NCBI GenBank assembly: GCA_023387585.1
Contig: JAEWHZ010000299.1
Coordinates: 1-12,086, forward strand
DNA length: 12,086 nucleotides
Direction of reading: 5' to 3'
From: Pseudomonadota bacterium
GTDB lineage: Bacteria > Pseudomonadota > Alphaproteobacteria > Rhizobiales > Devosiaceae
Shown here: one piece after another, positions 1-6,582 of the stretch
Position numbering within the stretch: the stretch's first letter is position 1
Layout of the letters: every line of letters begins with the position of its first letter
Program-made: the position numbers and the translations under genes
Notes under the pieces: generated by a model
Databases searched by the model: none
What the model saw: the letters and a program-made list of their open reading frames with translations, nothing else
Told to the model about the DNA's origin: nothing

Positions 1-68
1 AAGGTCATGAACAGGTTCGAGGCGACCAGCAGGATGACCGGCGCCAGCGTCGGCACGTTGAAGCCCAT
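1..68 (-). CDS. DUF486-family small membrane protein (DMT-like), N-terminal fragment
   Basis: Read on the minus strand from the ATG at 68, this gives 22 residues beginning MGFNVPTLAPVILLVASN and running off the window edge at NLFMT. The hydrophobic first helix ending in a S-N-x-F-M-T motif is what I recall of the N-terminus of DUF486 proteins, which are about 110-120 residue, four-helix membrane proteins related to the drug/metabolite transporter superfamily. No substrate is established for the family. Upstream of the ATG there is only a weak ribosome site (GAG about 7 bases away). It lies on the same strand as the DUF2164 gene and 82 bases behind it, so they may be co-transcribed. The identification rests on a short stretch and is moderately sure. 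Confidence 0.6.
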   Translation of the reverse strand, partial: MGFNVPTLAPVILLVASNLFMT

Positions 69-91
69 TGCGATCTCGCGAAAACCGAATC

Positions 92-107
92 GGAGCCGCC
101 CGGCTCC
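92..107. terminator. Short GC-rich hairpin between the two minus-strand genes
   Basis: GGAGCC and GGCTCC form a perfect 6 bp stem around a 4-base loop, in the gap between the DUF2164 stop and the DUF486 start. Read on the minus strand it is followed within 7 bases by a run of four T (TTTT), so it could be a weak intrinsic terminator or an attenuating hairpin in the DUF486 leader. The T-run is short and displaced, so the terminator call is tentative. Confidence 0.3.
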
Positions 108-150
108 CTCTCGGTGAGATTGCCCGGCGCCGCGCCTCTGGCAAGCGGCA

Positions 151-399
151 TCAGCGCCGCGCCGGCACGCGCTTTTCGAGGTTGACGATGGCTTCGGCGA
201 TATCGTCGAGCCGTCGGGCCAGAACCGTCTGCGCATCGGTCAGGGCGCGGTTGTAGATCTGCGGGCCGATGAGGTCGATGAGCTTGTCGAGCAACAGCTC
301 GGCCGCAAGTTCGCCGACCTGGAGGTCGAAGGATTCGTGCAATTCGTCGCGCAATTCCTCGACCATGGCCTCGCGTTCGGCGCGGGTGAAGGCATACAT
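151..399 (-). CDS. DUF2164 family protein
   Basis: This 82-residue protein starts MYAFTRAEREAMVEEL and matches the DUF2164 pattern: an opening F-x-R-x-E-R segment, an acidic helix, and the characteristic centre I-G-P-Q-I-Y-N-R-A-L-x-D-A-Q near residues 45-58, followed by LARRLDDIAEAI and a basic tail. Family members are small (about 80 residues), soluble, and have no assigned function. I chose the ATG at 399 over the one two codons upstream (405) because a GGAG lies 9 bases before it, whereas it is only 3 bases before the upstream ATG. The frame is also open further upstream (to 456), but those residues are Arg-rich and unlike the family. The gene is divergent from the B12 operon and shares a roughly 60-base promoter region with it. 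Nothing ties it to cobalamin beyond proximity. Confidence 0.82.
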   Translation of the reverse strand: MYAFTRAEREAMVEELRDELHESFDLQVGELAAELLLDKLIDLIGPQIYNRALTDAQTVLARRLDDIAEAIVNLEKRVPARR

Positions 400-425
400 G
401 GGCATCGTCTCCGTTCGGGGCCTGA

Positions 426-454
426 TTGACCGCCGATGCCGGCCCGTGTCAAAC
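426..454 (+). promoter_or_regulatory. Candidate sigma-70-type promoter for the riboswitch-cobW operon
   Basis: TTGACC (426-431) resembles a -35 element and is followed after 17 bases by TCAAAC (449-454), a weak -10. A start of transcription about 7 bases further on would fall at about 461, almost exactly where the first strand of the riboswitch P1 helix begins (463). That positional fit is the main support, because the -10 matches the consensus at only three of six positions. Confidence 0.4.
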
Positions 455-459
455 ACTCG

Positions 460-652
460 GGCGTGCTGGTTCCCCGCGCCGCAGCGGCAAGGGGATCAAA
501 AGGGAACACGGTGCGGCGTACCCAGCAGGGACCGAATCCGTGGCTGCCCCCGCAACTGTGAGCGGCGAGCCTGATCCACGATGCCACTGGCGCAAGCCGG
601 GAAGGCGGACAGGCGGCCAAGACGCCGCGAGCCAGGAGACCTGCCGGCACCT
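460..652 (+). promoter_or_regulatory. Cobalamin (adenosylcobalamin-type) riboswitch
   Basis: The conserved core is plain. There is a GGGAACACGGTG element (503-514), the hallmark GCTGCCCCCGCAACTGT (543-559), GCCACTGG (583-590), GCCGGGAAGGC (596-606) and the B12-box GCCAGGAGACC (631-641). The closing helix P1 can be drawn as GTGCTGG (463-469) with CCGGCAC (644-650), including one G-U pair. CACGG in the GGGAACACGG element can pair with CCGTG (537-541), with a small CCC-AGCA-GGG hairpin inserted in that arm. Known members bind adenosylcobalamin and repress B12 synthesis or cobalt uptake genes when the cofactor is plentiful. Here the element precedes cobW-cobN-cobO, so the late cobalt-insertion and adenosylation steps are expected to be feedback-controlled. 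No second copy is visible upstream of cobE, cobK or cobB. Confidence 0.96.
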
Positions 653-655
653 CGA

Positions 656-677
656 CGGGCATGACGCCCGATGTTTT
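656..677 (+). terminator. Hairpin just after the riboswitch, possible expression platform
   Basis: CGGGC (656-660) and GCCCG (666-670) form a 5 bp GC stem with loop ATGAC, starting five bases after the riboswitch P1 helix, and TTTT follows at 674-677. It could be a short intrinsic terminator, or the P13-type hairpin that contacts the aptamer in cobalamin riboswitches. I see no sequence complementary to the downstream GGAGGG ribosome site, so simple ribosome-site sequestration by this hairpin is not evident. The stem is short and the T-run is interrupted from it by ATG, so the call is tentative. Confidence 0.35.
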
Positions 678-697
678 CGCGCACGGAGGGTGTTGCA

Positions 698-766
698 ATG
701 ACTATCGTTTCGTCCGGCGGGGCCCTGGGCCCGCTGCCGGTTTTGCATGCGGGTCACAGCGCATGA
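698..766 (+). CDS. 22-residue leader peptide frame, translationally coupled to cobW
   Basis: An ATG at 698 sits 7 bases after a strong ribosome site, GGAGGG (685-690). The frame encodes 22 residues beginning MTIVSSGGALGPLP and ending VLHAGHSA. Its TGA (764-766) overlaps the cobW ATG (763-765) as ATGA. Because cobW itself has only a poor ribosome site, this frame probably delivers ribosomes to cobW and would be the direct target of riboswitch control. The peptide has two His residues near its end and no recognised domain, and I cannot name a family. It may be a functional micro-protein or only a translated leader. The good start and the coupled stop are seen directly, while the function is unknown. 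A frame starting at 661 that fuses upstream codons to cobW would ignore this arrangement and lacks a ribosome site. Confidence 0.6.
   Translation: MTIVSSGGALGPLPVLHAGHSA
714..740 (+). promoter_or_regulatory. Strong hairpin inside the leader frame ahead of cobW
   Basis: GGGCC (720-724) pairs with GGCCC (728-732) around a 3-base loop. Flanking CCGGC (714-718) pairs with GCCGG (736-740), giving ten GC pairs with a small internal loop. It ends 22 bases before the cobW ATG and lies wholly within the leader frame, so translating ribosomes would open it. This fits a coupling device that keeps cobW silent unless the leader is translated. The structure is read from the sequence and its role is inferred. 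Confidence 0.45.
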
Positions 767-1809
767 CCCGGATTCCGACCACCGTGATCACCGGCTTTCT
801 CGGCGCCGGTAAGACTACCCTCGTGCGGCACATGCTGGCGCATGTGCCCAAGGGCACGCGCATCGCGCTGATCATCAACGAATTCGGCGATATCGGCGTC
901 GACAAGTCGATTCTCGCCGGGTGCGGCGACGAGACCTGCCGCGAGGAGGATATGATCGAACTGGCCAATGGCTGCATCTGCTGTACCGTGGCCGACGATT
1001 TCATCCCCACCATGCAGGCGCTGCTCGAGCGGCCGGACCGGCCGGACCACATCGTCATCGAGACCTCCGGGCTGGCATTGCCGCAGCCGCTGATCCGCGC
1101 CTTCAACTGGCCCGAGATCGCCAGTGAGGTGACGGTCGACGGCGTCGTGGTGGTGGCCGATGCCGCGGCGCTCGCCGAAGGGCGCTTCGCAGCCGACGAG
1201 ACCGCGGTCGACGCCCAGCGCCGTTCCGACGAGATGCTCGACCACGAAACCCCGCTGGGCGAGCTGTTCGCCGACCAGCTGGTCTCGGCCGACATGGTGG
1301 TGCTCAACAAGACCGATCTGGTCGATGCGCAAACGCTCGACGCCGTCGAGGCCCAACTGCGGGCCGCCCTGCGCCCGGGCACCGGATTGGTGCGCGCCTC
1401 GCGCGGCCATGTCGAAATCAGCGCCCTGCTTGGCCTCGGCATCGGCTCGGAAGCCGATCTCGACAATCGGGTCAGCCTGCACGAGGCCGATCATGGCGGC
1501 GAAGGACACGAGCACGACGATTTCGACAGCTTTTCGATACGGCTCGACGGCATCGCCGGGCGCGAGGCGCTGCTTGGCGCCATCGGCGAGACCATGAAGC
1601 AGCACGACGTCCTGCGCCTCAAGGGTTTCGCCGCCATCGACGGCTCGCCGGCGCGGCTCGCGATCCAGGCGGTCGGCCCGCGCGTCGAAGCCTATTTCGA
1701 CCGTCCCTGGAACGAAGGCGAGACGCGCGAGACCGCGTTGGTGGTGATCGGCGAGGCCCCGCTCGACCGTGAGGCCATCACCGGCAGCCTGATGCGCGCC
1801 GCCGCGTGA
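763..1809 (+). CDS. cobW: CobW, GTP-dependent cobalt chaperone for cobalamin synthesis
   Basis: This is a 348-residue G3E-family P-loop GTPase. The Walker A motif GFLGAGKTT spans residues 11-19, the family metal-binding CxCC is in GCICC at residues 70-74, ETSG is at 100-103 and the guanine-specifying NKTD is at 182-185. A His/Asp-rich segment, from H240 through HEADHGGEGHEHDD to about 253, precedes the C-terminal CobW_C domain. CobW proteins are GTP hydrolases thought to deliver Co(II) to the CobNST chelatase, and the cobN gene just downstream fits. The start at 763 was chosen because MTRIPTTVITGFLGAGKTT is the normal family N-terminus, and because this ATG overlaps the stop of a well-initiated leader frame. 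The frame is open back to 661, but those codons lack a ribosome site. Other COG0523 members serve zinc, but the B12 riboswitch and the neighbours argue for cobalt here. Confidence 0.95.
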   Translation: MTRIPTTVITGFLGAGKTTLVRHMLAHVPKGTRIALIINEFGDIGVDKSILAGCGDETCREEDMIELANGCICCTVADDFIPTMQALLERPDRPDHIVIETSGLALPQPLIRAFNWPEIASEVTVDGVVVVADAAALAEGRFAADETAVDAQRRSDEMLDHETPLGELFADQLVSADMVVLNKTDLVDAQTLDAVEAQLRAALRPGTGLVRASRGHVEISALLGLGIGSEADLDNRVSLHEADHGGEGHEHDDFDSFSIRLDGIAGREALLGAIGETMKQHDVLRLKGFAAIDGSPARLAIQAVGPRVEAYFDRPWNEGETRETALVVIGEAPLDREAITGSLMRAAA

Positions 1810-1826
1810 TGCGCACCGCTTGACGC

Positions 1827-1857
1827 CGCCTTCGGACGGCAGCACCGTCCGAAGGCG
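1827..1857 (+). promoter_or_regulatory. 13 bp perfect inverted repeat between cobW and the next gene
   Basis: CGCCTTCGGACGG (1827-1839) and its exact complement CCGTCCGAAGGCG (1845-1857) enclose a 5-base loop. The hairpin begins 17 bases after the cobW stop and ends 5 bases before the AGGGGAGG ribosome site of the following gene. There is no T-run after it, so it is not a standard intrinsic terminator. It may stabilise or mark a processing point in the mRNA, help set cobW output relative to the downstream genes, or be a short palindromic intergenic repeat. Confidence 0.6.
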
Positions 1858-1875
1858 TGCACAGGGGAGGCCGCG

Positions 1876-2217
1876 ATGACCATTTCGCAATCCAACTACA
1901 GCACCATGCGGCTGGTCGGCATCGGGCATTATTCGCGCAATCATCGCGAGATCGCGCGCGAGGCGCGCCGCGCCTTCGCCGACCGCGACCCCTGGATCGT
2001 CGCCGCCGGCATCCACAATGTCGGCCATCTGGCGCGCCGCTTCGGCATCATCGACTGGCCGCTGATCCGCGCCGCCGAAACCGCCGCCTCGCGCAATGGC
2101 CACCAGCACATGGTGCGCGCGGCTTTGGTGGACATGCATGAGGACGTGGCCGCCCATATGCCGTTCCGCAAATTCCTGGCCGATCTCGCCGAAGAGCGGG
2201 CCTTCGAGGCAGATTGA
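1876..2217 (+). CDS. His-rich 113-residue protein of unknown function between cobW and cobN
   Basis: I do not recognise a family. The frame has a strong ribosome site, AGGGGAGG (1863-1870), five bases before its ATG. Its TGA overlaps the cobN ATG by one base (TGATG), so translation of the two is probably coupled and the gene is very likely real. The product is soluble-looking, with no signal peptide or membrane segment and no Cys. It has eight His in 113 residues, mostly paired: H18/H23, H47/H51 (HNVGH), H76/H78 (HQH) and H88/H94 (HEDVAAH). It is rich in Arg and Ala and predicted by eye to be mainly helical. Its place between the cobalt chaperone and the cobaltochelatase, plus the paired His, suggests metal handling or an accessory role in chelation. 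That is inference from context only. Confidence 0.82.
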   Translation: MTISQSNYSTMRLVGIGHYSRNHREIAREARRAFADRDPWIVAAGIHNVGHLARRFGIIDWPLIRAAETAASRNGHQHMVRAALVDMHEDVAAHMPFRKFLADLAEERAFEAD

Positions 2218-5200
2218 TGCATCTTCTTTCGGTTCAGGCCGGAGCTTTGCAGAACGAGGGCGAGGCGATCGATCTCGGCCAGTCGCCGGGCAGCATCGTC
2301 TTCGCCAGCTCGGCCGACAGCGAGTTGCAACTTCTGGCCGGCGCTGCCGACGAAGCCGGCTATGACGGGCTGCGCCTCGCCAACCTGATGCGGCTGTCGC
2401 ATAATTTCTCCATCGACCTGTGGCTCGACAACACGGTGCGCCACGCGCGGCTGGTGGTGCTGCGCCTGATCGGCGGCATCGGCTATTTCCGTTATGGCGT
2501 CGACGCCATCGCCGCCATGTGCGCCGACCGGGGTATCAAGCTGGCGCTGCTGCCCGGTGACGGGCGCGATGATCCGCAGCTCGCGGCGCGCTCCAGCGTG
2601 TCGGAAGGCGAGTGGCAGGCGCTGGATCGGCTGTTCGTCGCCGGCGGGCCGGCCAATGCGGCAATAGCGCTCGGTGCCATGCGGCGTCTGGCTTCTGGCG
2701 GAAGGCTCGCCGATCTCGCGCCGCAGGCTTTTCTCACGGACGGCGTCTGGGTGCCCGGCCGGGGGTTCGTCGAAGCGCCGGCGGACGAGATCGGCACCGG
2801 CTGCGTGCCGATCCTGTTCTACCGCTCGACGCTGGAAGGCGCCGGTACGGCGACGCTCGAGGCGCTGATCGCCGCGCTGAGGGCGCGAGGGCTCGACCCC
2901 TTGCCGATCGCCGTGGCCAGTCTCAAGAGCCCGGCCAGCATCGCCTTCCTCAAGGCGGCCTTTGCCCGCCACCGGCCCGAAACCATCCTCAATCTCACCG
3001 GCTTCGCCATCGGCCGCGACGGCATCAATCCGACGCGCGATCCATTTTCCGGCGCCGACTGCCCGGTGATCCAACTGGTCCAGTCAGGCCGCGTGGCGGC
3101 GCAATGGCAGGCGGACAAGGCCGGGCTGAGCGCCAAGGACCTCGCCATGCTGGTGGTGATGCCCGAGATGGACGGGCGCATCGGCGGGCTGATCGTCGGG
3201 CACAAGCGCGACGCCGTGTGGCACGAGCGCACGCAATGCCCGCTGACCGGCTATGCGCCGGACCCCGACGGCGTCGAACAGGCGGCGCGTCTGGCGGCGA
3301 ACTGGGTGCGGCTGCGGCGCACGGACCGGGCCGAACGCCGCATCGGCATCGTCGTCTCCAACTACCCCCTGGGCGACGGCCGCATCGCCAATGGCGTCGG
3401 CTATGACGCGCCACGATCGACGCTGGAAATCCTGCGCCATATGGCGGCTTCCGGCTACGATCTCGGCGACGCGCTGCCGGAAAGTGGCGACGCGCTGGTT
3501 AGGCGCCTTCAGGACGGGCCGACCAATGGCGATCCCAGGCGCGGTGCCGGCGGAGCGCAACTGACGCTTGCCGACTATCGCGCGCTCGTCGCCACGCTTC
3601 CCGCCGAACTCGTCGACAGCGTCCACGAGAAATGGGGCATCCCGGAAGACGATCCCTTCTGCCGCGACGGCGCCTTCCAATTGCCGCTGATCACGCTGGG
3701 CAAAATCGTCGTGCTGCTCCAGCCCGGCCGAAGGCACGGCATCGGCGACATCAAGGACTATCACGACCCCGAGCTGCCGCCGCCGCACGCCTACATCGCC
3801 GCCTATCTGTGGCTGGCACAGCGCTTCGGCGCGCATGCCTTGATTCACAACGGCAAGCACGGCACGCTCGAATGGCTGCCCGGCAAGGCCACGGCTTTGG
3901 GACGCGAGAGCTGGTCCAACCTGCTCTGGGGCGCGCTGCCGCATCTTTACCCCTTCATCGTCAACGATCCCGGCGAGGGCGCGCAGGCCAAGCGGCGCAC
4001 CGGCGCCGTCATCATCGACCATCTGGTGCCGCCGCTGACCCGCGCCGAGAGCTACGGACCGCTCAAGGACCTCGAGGCGCTGCTGGACGAATATTACGCC
4101 GCCTCGGGCATGGACCGGCGCCGGCTGGTCGACCTCAAGCGCCGCATCCTCGACTTCGCCCGCGACATCAGGCTCGACCGCGACATCGCCCTGCCGGCCG
4201 ATGGCGATGCGGCGCTGGTCGAGATCGACAATTTCCTGTGCGAGCTCAAGGAAGCCCAGATCCGCGACGGGCTGCATGTCTTCGGCCAGTCGCCCGAGGG
4301 ACGGCTGGCGCGCGATCTCGCCGTGGCGCTGGCACGCGCGCCGCGCGGCGAGGGCGCGGGCCAGCAAAGCCTGATCCGGGCGCTGGCCGACGATCTCGGG
4401 CTCGGCTTCGATCCGCTGCTGGCCAAGGGCGGCGAGCGCTGGCACGGGCCGGTACCGCAGGATTTCGGCAGGCACCGGATCTTCACCGCCGGGGATGTGA
4501 TCGAGGCGCTCGAAGACCTGGCGGGCGAGATCGTCGAGGGGCGGGCGGTGCCGCAGGACTGGCTGCGCACCGGCGCCGTGCTCGAAACCGTCGAAACCGT
4601 GATCCGCCCGCGCCTCGCCGCTTCGGGACCGGCTGAGATCGCGGCACTGCTCGACGGGCTCGATGGAAAGTTCGTCGCGCCGGGACCGTCCGGCGCACCC
4701 TCGCGCGGCCGGCTCGACGTGCTGCCCACGGGCCGCAATTTCTATACGCTCGACACCCGCGCCGTACCGACGCAGACGGCCTGGGAGCTTGGCCGGCGTT
4801 CGGCCGAAGCGCTGGTGAAACTGCATTTTCAGCAGCACGGCACGCATCTGCGCGCGGTTGCCCTGTCGGTCTGGGGCACGGCGAACATGCGCACCGGGGG
4901 CGACGATATCGCCCAGGCGCTGGCGCTGATCGGGGCGAAGCCGGTCTGGGACCCGTCCTCGCTGCGTGTTTCGGGCTACGAGATCGTGCCGCCCGCGCGG
5001 CTCAGCCGGCCGCGCGTCGATGTCACGCTGCGCATGTCGGGCCTGTTCCGCGATGCCTTTCCTGCGCAGGCGAGCCTGTTCGACAAGGCGATCCGCGCCA
5101 TCGGGGCGCTGGACGAGCCCGAGGACATCAACCCCATCGCCGCGCGCATGCGCAGCGAGGCGCTGGGGCTGATGGCGGCCGGAGCCGGCGAGCGCGAGGC

Positions 5201-5906
5201 GGCGGTGCGCGCCGGGCACCGCGTGTTTTCCAGCCGGCCGGGCACCTATGGGGCCGGGCTCGGTGATCCGGTTTCGGCCGGCGACTGGCAGCGGCCGGAG
5301 GATCTGGCCGATATCGCATTGGACTTCGCCCAATACGCCTATGGCGGCGGCGCGGCCGGGGTCCCGGAGCGCAAGCTGCTGGAAACGCGGCTCGGAGGCG
5401 TCGATGCGGTGGTGCACAATATCGACAATCGCGAGCACGACATGCTCGATTCCGACGGTTATTACCAGTTCATCGGCGGCCTGGTGCTGGCGGCCGAGAC
5501 TCTTTCCGGGGCGAAGCCGGCCGCCTATGTCGGCGATCATTCGCTGGCCGAGGCGCCGCGCGCCATCACGCTGGACGCCGAGATCGCCCGGCTGGTGCGC
5601 GCCCGTGTCGTCAATCCCAAATGGATCGCCGGCATGCGCCGGCATGGCTACAAGGGCGCCTTCGAGATCGCGGCCACGGTCGACTTCATGTTCGGCTTCG
5701 CCGCCACCACCGGCGCGGTGAAGCCGCACCATTTCGACCTCGCCTTCGCCGCCTATGTCGAGGACGAGGCGGTCGCCGAATTCATGCGCGCCCACAACCG
5801 CGCCGCCTTCAACGAAATGCTGGCCCGCTTCGCCGAGGCCCGCCGGCGCGGATTGTGGTCGCCGCGCTCCAACGCCGCCCATGCCCTGCTCGAGGAGACA
5901 GTGTGA
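2217..5906 (+). CDS. cobN: CobN, cobaltochelatase large subunit
   Basis: At 1229 residues this is close to the usual 1,250-1,300 of aerobic CobN. It is the corrin- and cobalt-binding subunit of the ATP-dependent CobNST complex, which inserts Co(II) into hydrogenobyrinic acid a,c-diamide in the cytoplasm. Recognisable family segments are the N-terminal MHLLSVQAG with AIDLGQSPG, HNGKHGTLEWLPGK at residues 544-557 (its His residues are candidates for metal or substrate binding), HVFGQSPEGRLARD near 685, VWGTANMRTGGDD at 885-897, and the C-terminal NPKWIAGMRRHGYKGA and FMFGFAATTGAV. I took the ATG at 2217 rather than the in-frame TTG one codon earlier. It overlaps the upstream stop and has GAGG 7 bases before it. 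The CobS and CobT ATPase subunits are not in the window. Magnesium chelatase BchH is related, but these motifs and neighbours indicate CobN. Confidence 0.97.
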   Translation: MHLLSVQAGALQNEGEAIDLGQSPGSIVFASSADSELQLLAGAADEAGYDGLRLANLMRLSHNFSIDLWLDNTVRHARLVVLRLIGGIGYFRYGVDAIAAMCADRGIKLALLPGDGRDDPQLAARSSVSEGEWQALDRLFVAGGPANAAIALGAMRRLASGGRLADLAPQAFLTDGVWVPGRGFVEAPADEIGTGCVPILFYRSTLEGAGTATLEALIAALRARGLDPLPIAVASLKSPASIAFLKAAFARHRPETILNLTGFAIGRDGINPTRDPFSGADCPVIQLVQSGRVAAQWQADKAGLSAKDLAMLVVMPEMDGRIGGLIVGHKRDAVWHERTQCPLTGYAPDPDGVEQAARLAANWVRLRRTDRAERRIGIVVSNYPLGDGRIANGVGYDAPRSTLEILRHMAASGYDLGDALPESGDALVRRLQDGPTNGDPRRGAGGAQLTLADYRALVATLPAELVDSVHEKWGIPEDDPFCRDGAFQLPLITLGKIVVLLQPGRRHGIGDIKDYHDPELPPPHAYIAAYLWLAQRFGAHALIHNGKHGTLEWLPGKATALGRESWSNLLWGALPHLYPFIVNDPGEGAQAKRRTGAVIIDHLVPPLTRAESYGPLKDLEALLDEYYAASGMDRRRLVDLKRRILDFARDIRLDRDIALPADGDAALVEIDNFLCELKEAQIRDGLHVFGQSPEGRLARDLAVALARAPRGEGAGQQSLIRALADDLGLGFDPLLAKGGERWHGPVPQDFGRHRIFTAGDVIEALEDLAGEIVEGRAVPQDWLRTGAVLETVETVIRPRLAASGPAEIAALLDGLDGKFVAPGPSGAPSRGRLDVLPTGRNFYTLDTRAVPTQTAWELGRRSAEALVKLHFQQHGTHLRAVALSVWGTANMRTGGDDIAQALALIGAKPVWDPSSLRVSGYEIVPPARLSRPRVDVTLRMSGLFRDAFPAQASLFDKAIRAIGALDEPEDINPIAARMRSEALGLMAAGAGEREAAVRAGHRVFSSRPGTYGAGLGDPVSAGDWQRPEDLADIALDFAQYAYGGGAAGVPERKLLETRLGGVDAVVHNIDNREHDMLDSDGYYQFIGGLVLAAETLSGAKPAAYVGDHSLAEAPRAITLDAEIARLVRARVVNPKWIAGMRRHGYKGAFEIAATVDFMFGFAATTGAVKPHHFDLAFAAYVEDEAVAEFMRAHNRAAFNEMLARFAEARRRGLWSPRSNAAHALLEETV

Positions 5907-6547
5907 TGTCCGAAACCGCGCCCAAGAAGACCGACACCATGACCGAGGCGGAACGCGACGCCTATCATGCCGAGAAGATGCGCAAGAAGAAGGTCGCACG
6001 CGACAAGATCCTCGCCACCAAGACCGAGGAGCGCGGGCTGCTGATCGTCCATACCGGCAAGGGCAAGGGCAAGTCGACGGCGGCTTTCGGCATGGTTTTC
6101 CGCGCGCTGGGGCACGGCTTCCGGGTCGGCGTGGTGCAGTTCGTCAAGGGCAAGTGGTCGACAGGCGAGCGCGACGTGTTGGAAAAATTCCCCGGACAGG
6201 TGACGATCAGCGCCATGGGCGAAGGCTTCACCTGGGACGTCGCCGACCGCCAGCGCGACCTCGCCGCCGCCAGAAAAGCCTGGGAGCAGGCCAAGGTGCT
6301 GATTGCCGATCCGTCCTACAAGCTTGTTCTGCTTGACGAATTGAACATCGTGCTGCGCTACGACTATCTGCCTCTGGCCGAGGTGGTCGAGGCGCTGAAG
6401 GCCAAGCCCCGCGACACCCATGTCATCGTCACCGGTCGCAATGCGAAGGACGAGCTGATCGAGATCGCCGACCTCGTCACCGAGATGACCGAGATCAAGC
6501 ACCATTTCCGCGCCGGGGTGAAGGCGCAGGCCGGCATCGAGTTCTAA
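5906..6547 (+). CDS. cobO: CobO, ATP:cob(I)alamin / cob(I)yrinate a,c-diamide adenosyltransferase
   Basis: The product is 213 residues, the normal length for CobO/BtuR/CobA-type adenosyltransferases. It transfers the adenosyl group of ATP to reduced cobalt in the corrinoid. The unusual P-loop GKGKGKST is at residues 51-58, preceded by GLLIVHT. Other family segments are VQFVKGKW (77-84), GEGFTW (105-110), LLDELNIVL (142-150) and VIVTGRNA (173-180), with EMTEIKHHFRAGVKAQAGIEF at the C-terminus. The first 35 or so residues are charged and Lys-rich, as in alphaproteobacterial homologues. The ATG overlaps the cobN stop by one base (TGATG), with GAGGAG (5892-5897) eight bases upstream, so cobN and cobO look coupled. 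It is the last gene of the riboswitch-controlled run and converges on a minus-strand gene. Confidence 0.96.
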   Translation: MSETAPKKTDTMTEAERDAYHAEKMRKKKVARDKILATKTEERGLLIVHTGKGKGKSTAAFGMVFRALGHGFRVGVVQFVKGKWSTGERDVLEKFPGQVTISAMGEGFTWDVADRQRDLAAARKAWEQAKVLIADPSYKLVLLDELNIVLRYDYLPLAEVVEALKAKPRDTHVIVTGRNAKDELIEIADLVTEMTEIKHHFRAGVKAQAGIEF

Positions 6548-6563
6548 GTCTTTGATTTGTCAC

Positions 6564-6581
6564 GTTTCCGAACCGGAAAAC
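6564..6581. terminator. Possible bidirectional hairpin between cobO and the CDF gene
   Basis: In the 35-base gap between the two converging stops, TTTCCG (6565-6570) and CGGAAA (6574-6579) form a 6 bp stem with a 3-base loop. The flanking G and C could add a pair with one base bulged. Placement between convergent genes suits a shared terminator, but neither strand has a proper T-run immediately after the stem, so the strength of termination is uncertain. Confidence 0.35.
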
Positions 6582-6582
6582 T

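Noticed and set aside
400..456. N-terminal extension of the DUF2164 gene to an ATG at 456
   Set aside because: The extra residues are Arg-rich and unlike the family, while a GGAG precedes the ATG at 399 by 9 bases. The extension would also run into the divergent promoter.
661..762. Longer cobW start at 661 adding 34 residues
   Set aside because: The ATG lies in the loop of the post-riboswitch hairpin with no ribosome site, and the extra residues do not resemble CobW N-termini. A better-initiated leader frame occupies the region in another phase.
754..2157. 467-codon frame antisense to cobW and the His-rich gene
   Set aside because: It runs across two plus-strand genes and their hairpin without any recognisable motif, and is a shadow of codon bias.
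3084..5999. 971-codon open frame antisense to cobN
   Set aside because: It is the mirror of a long GC-rich gene with C-ending codons, which suppresses stops on the opposite strand. The translation is low-complexity, rich in Arg, Gly and Ala, shows no domain, and has no credible start signal. CobN itself is unmistakable.
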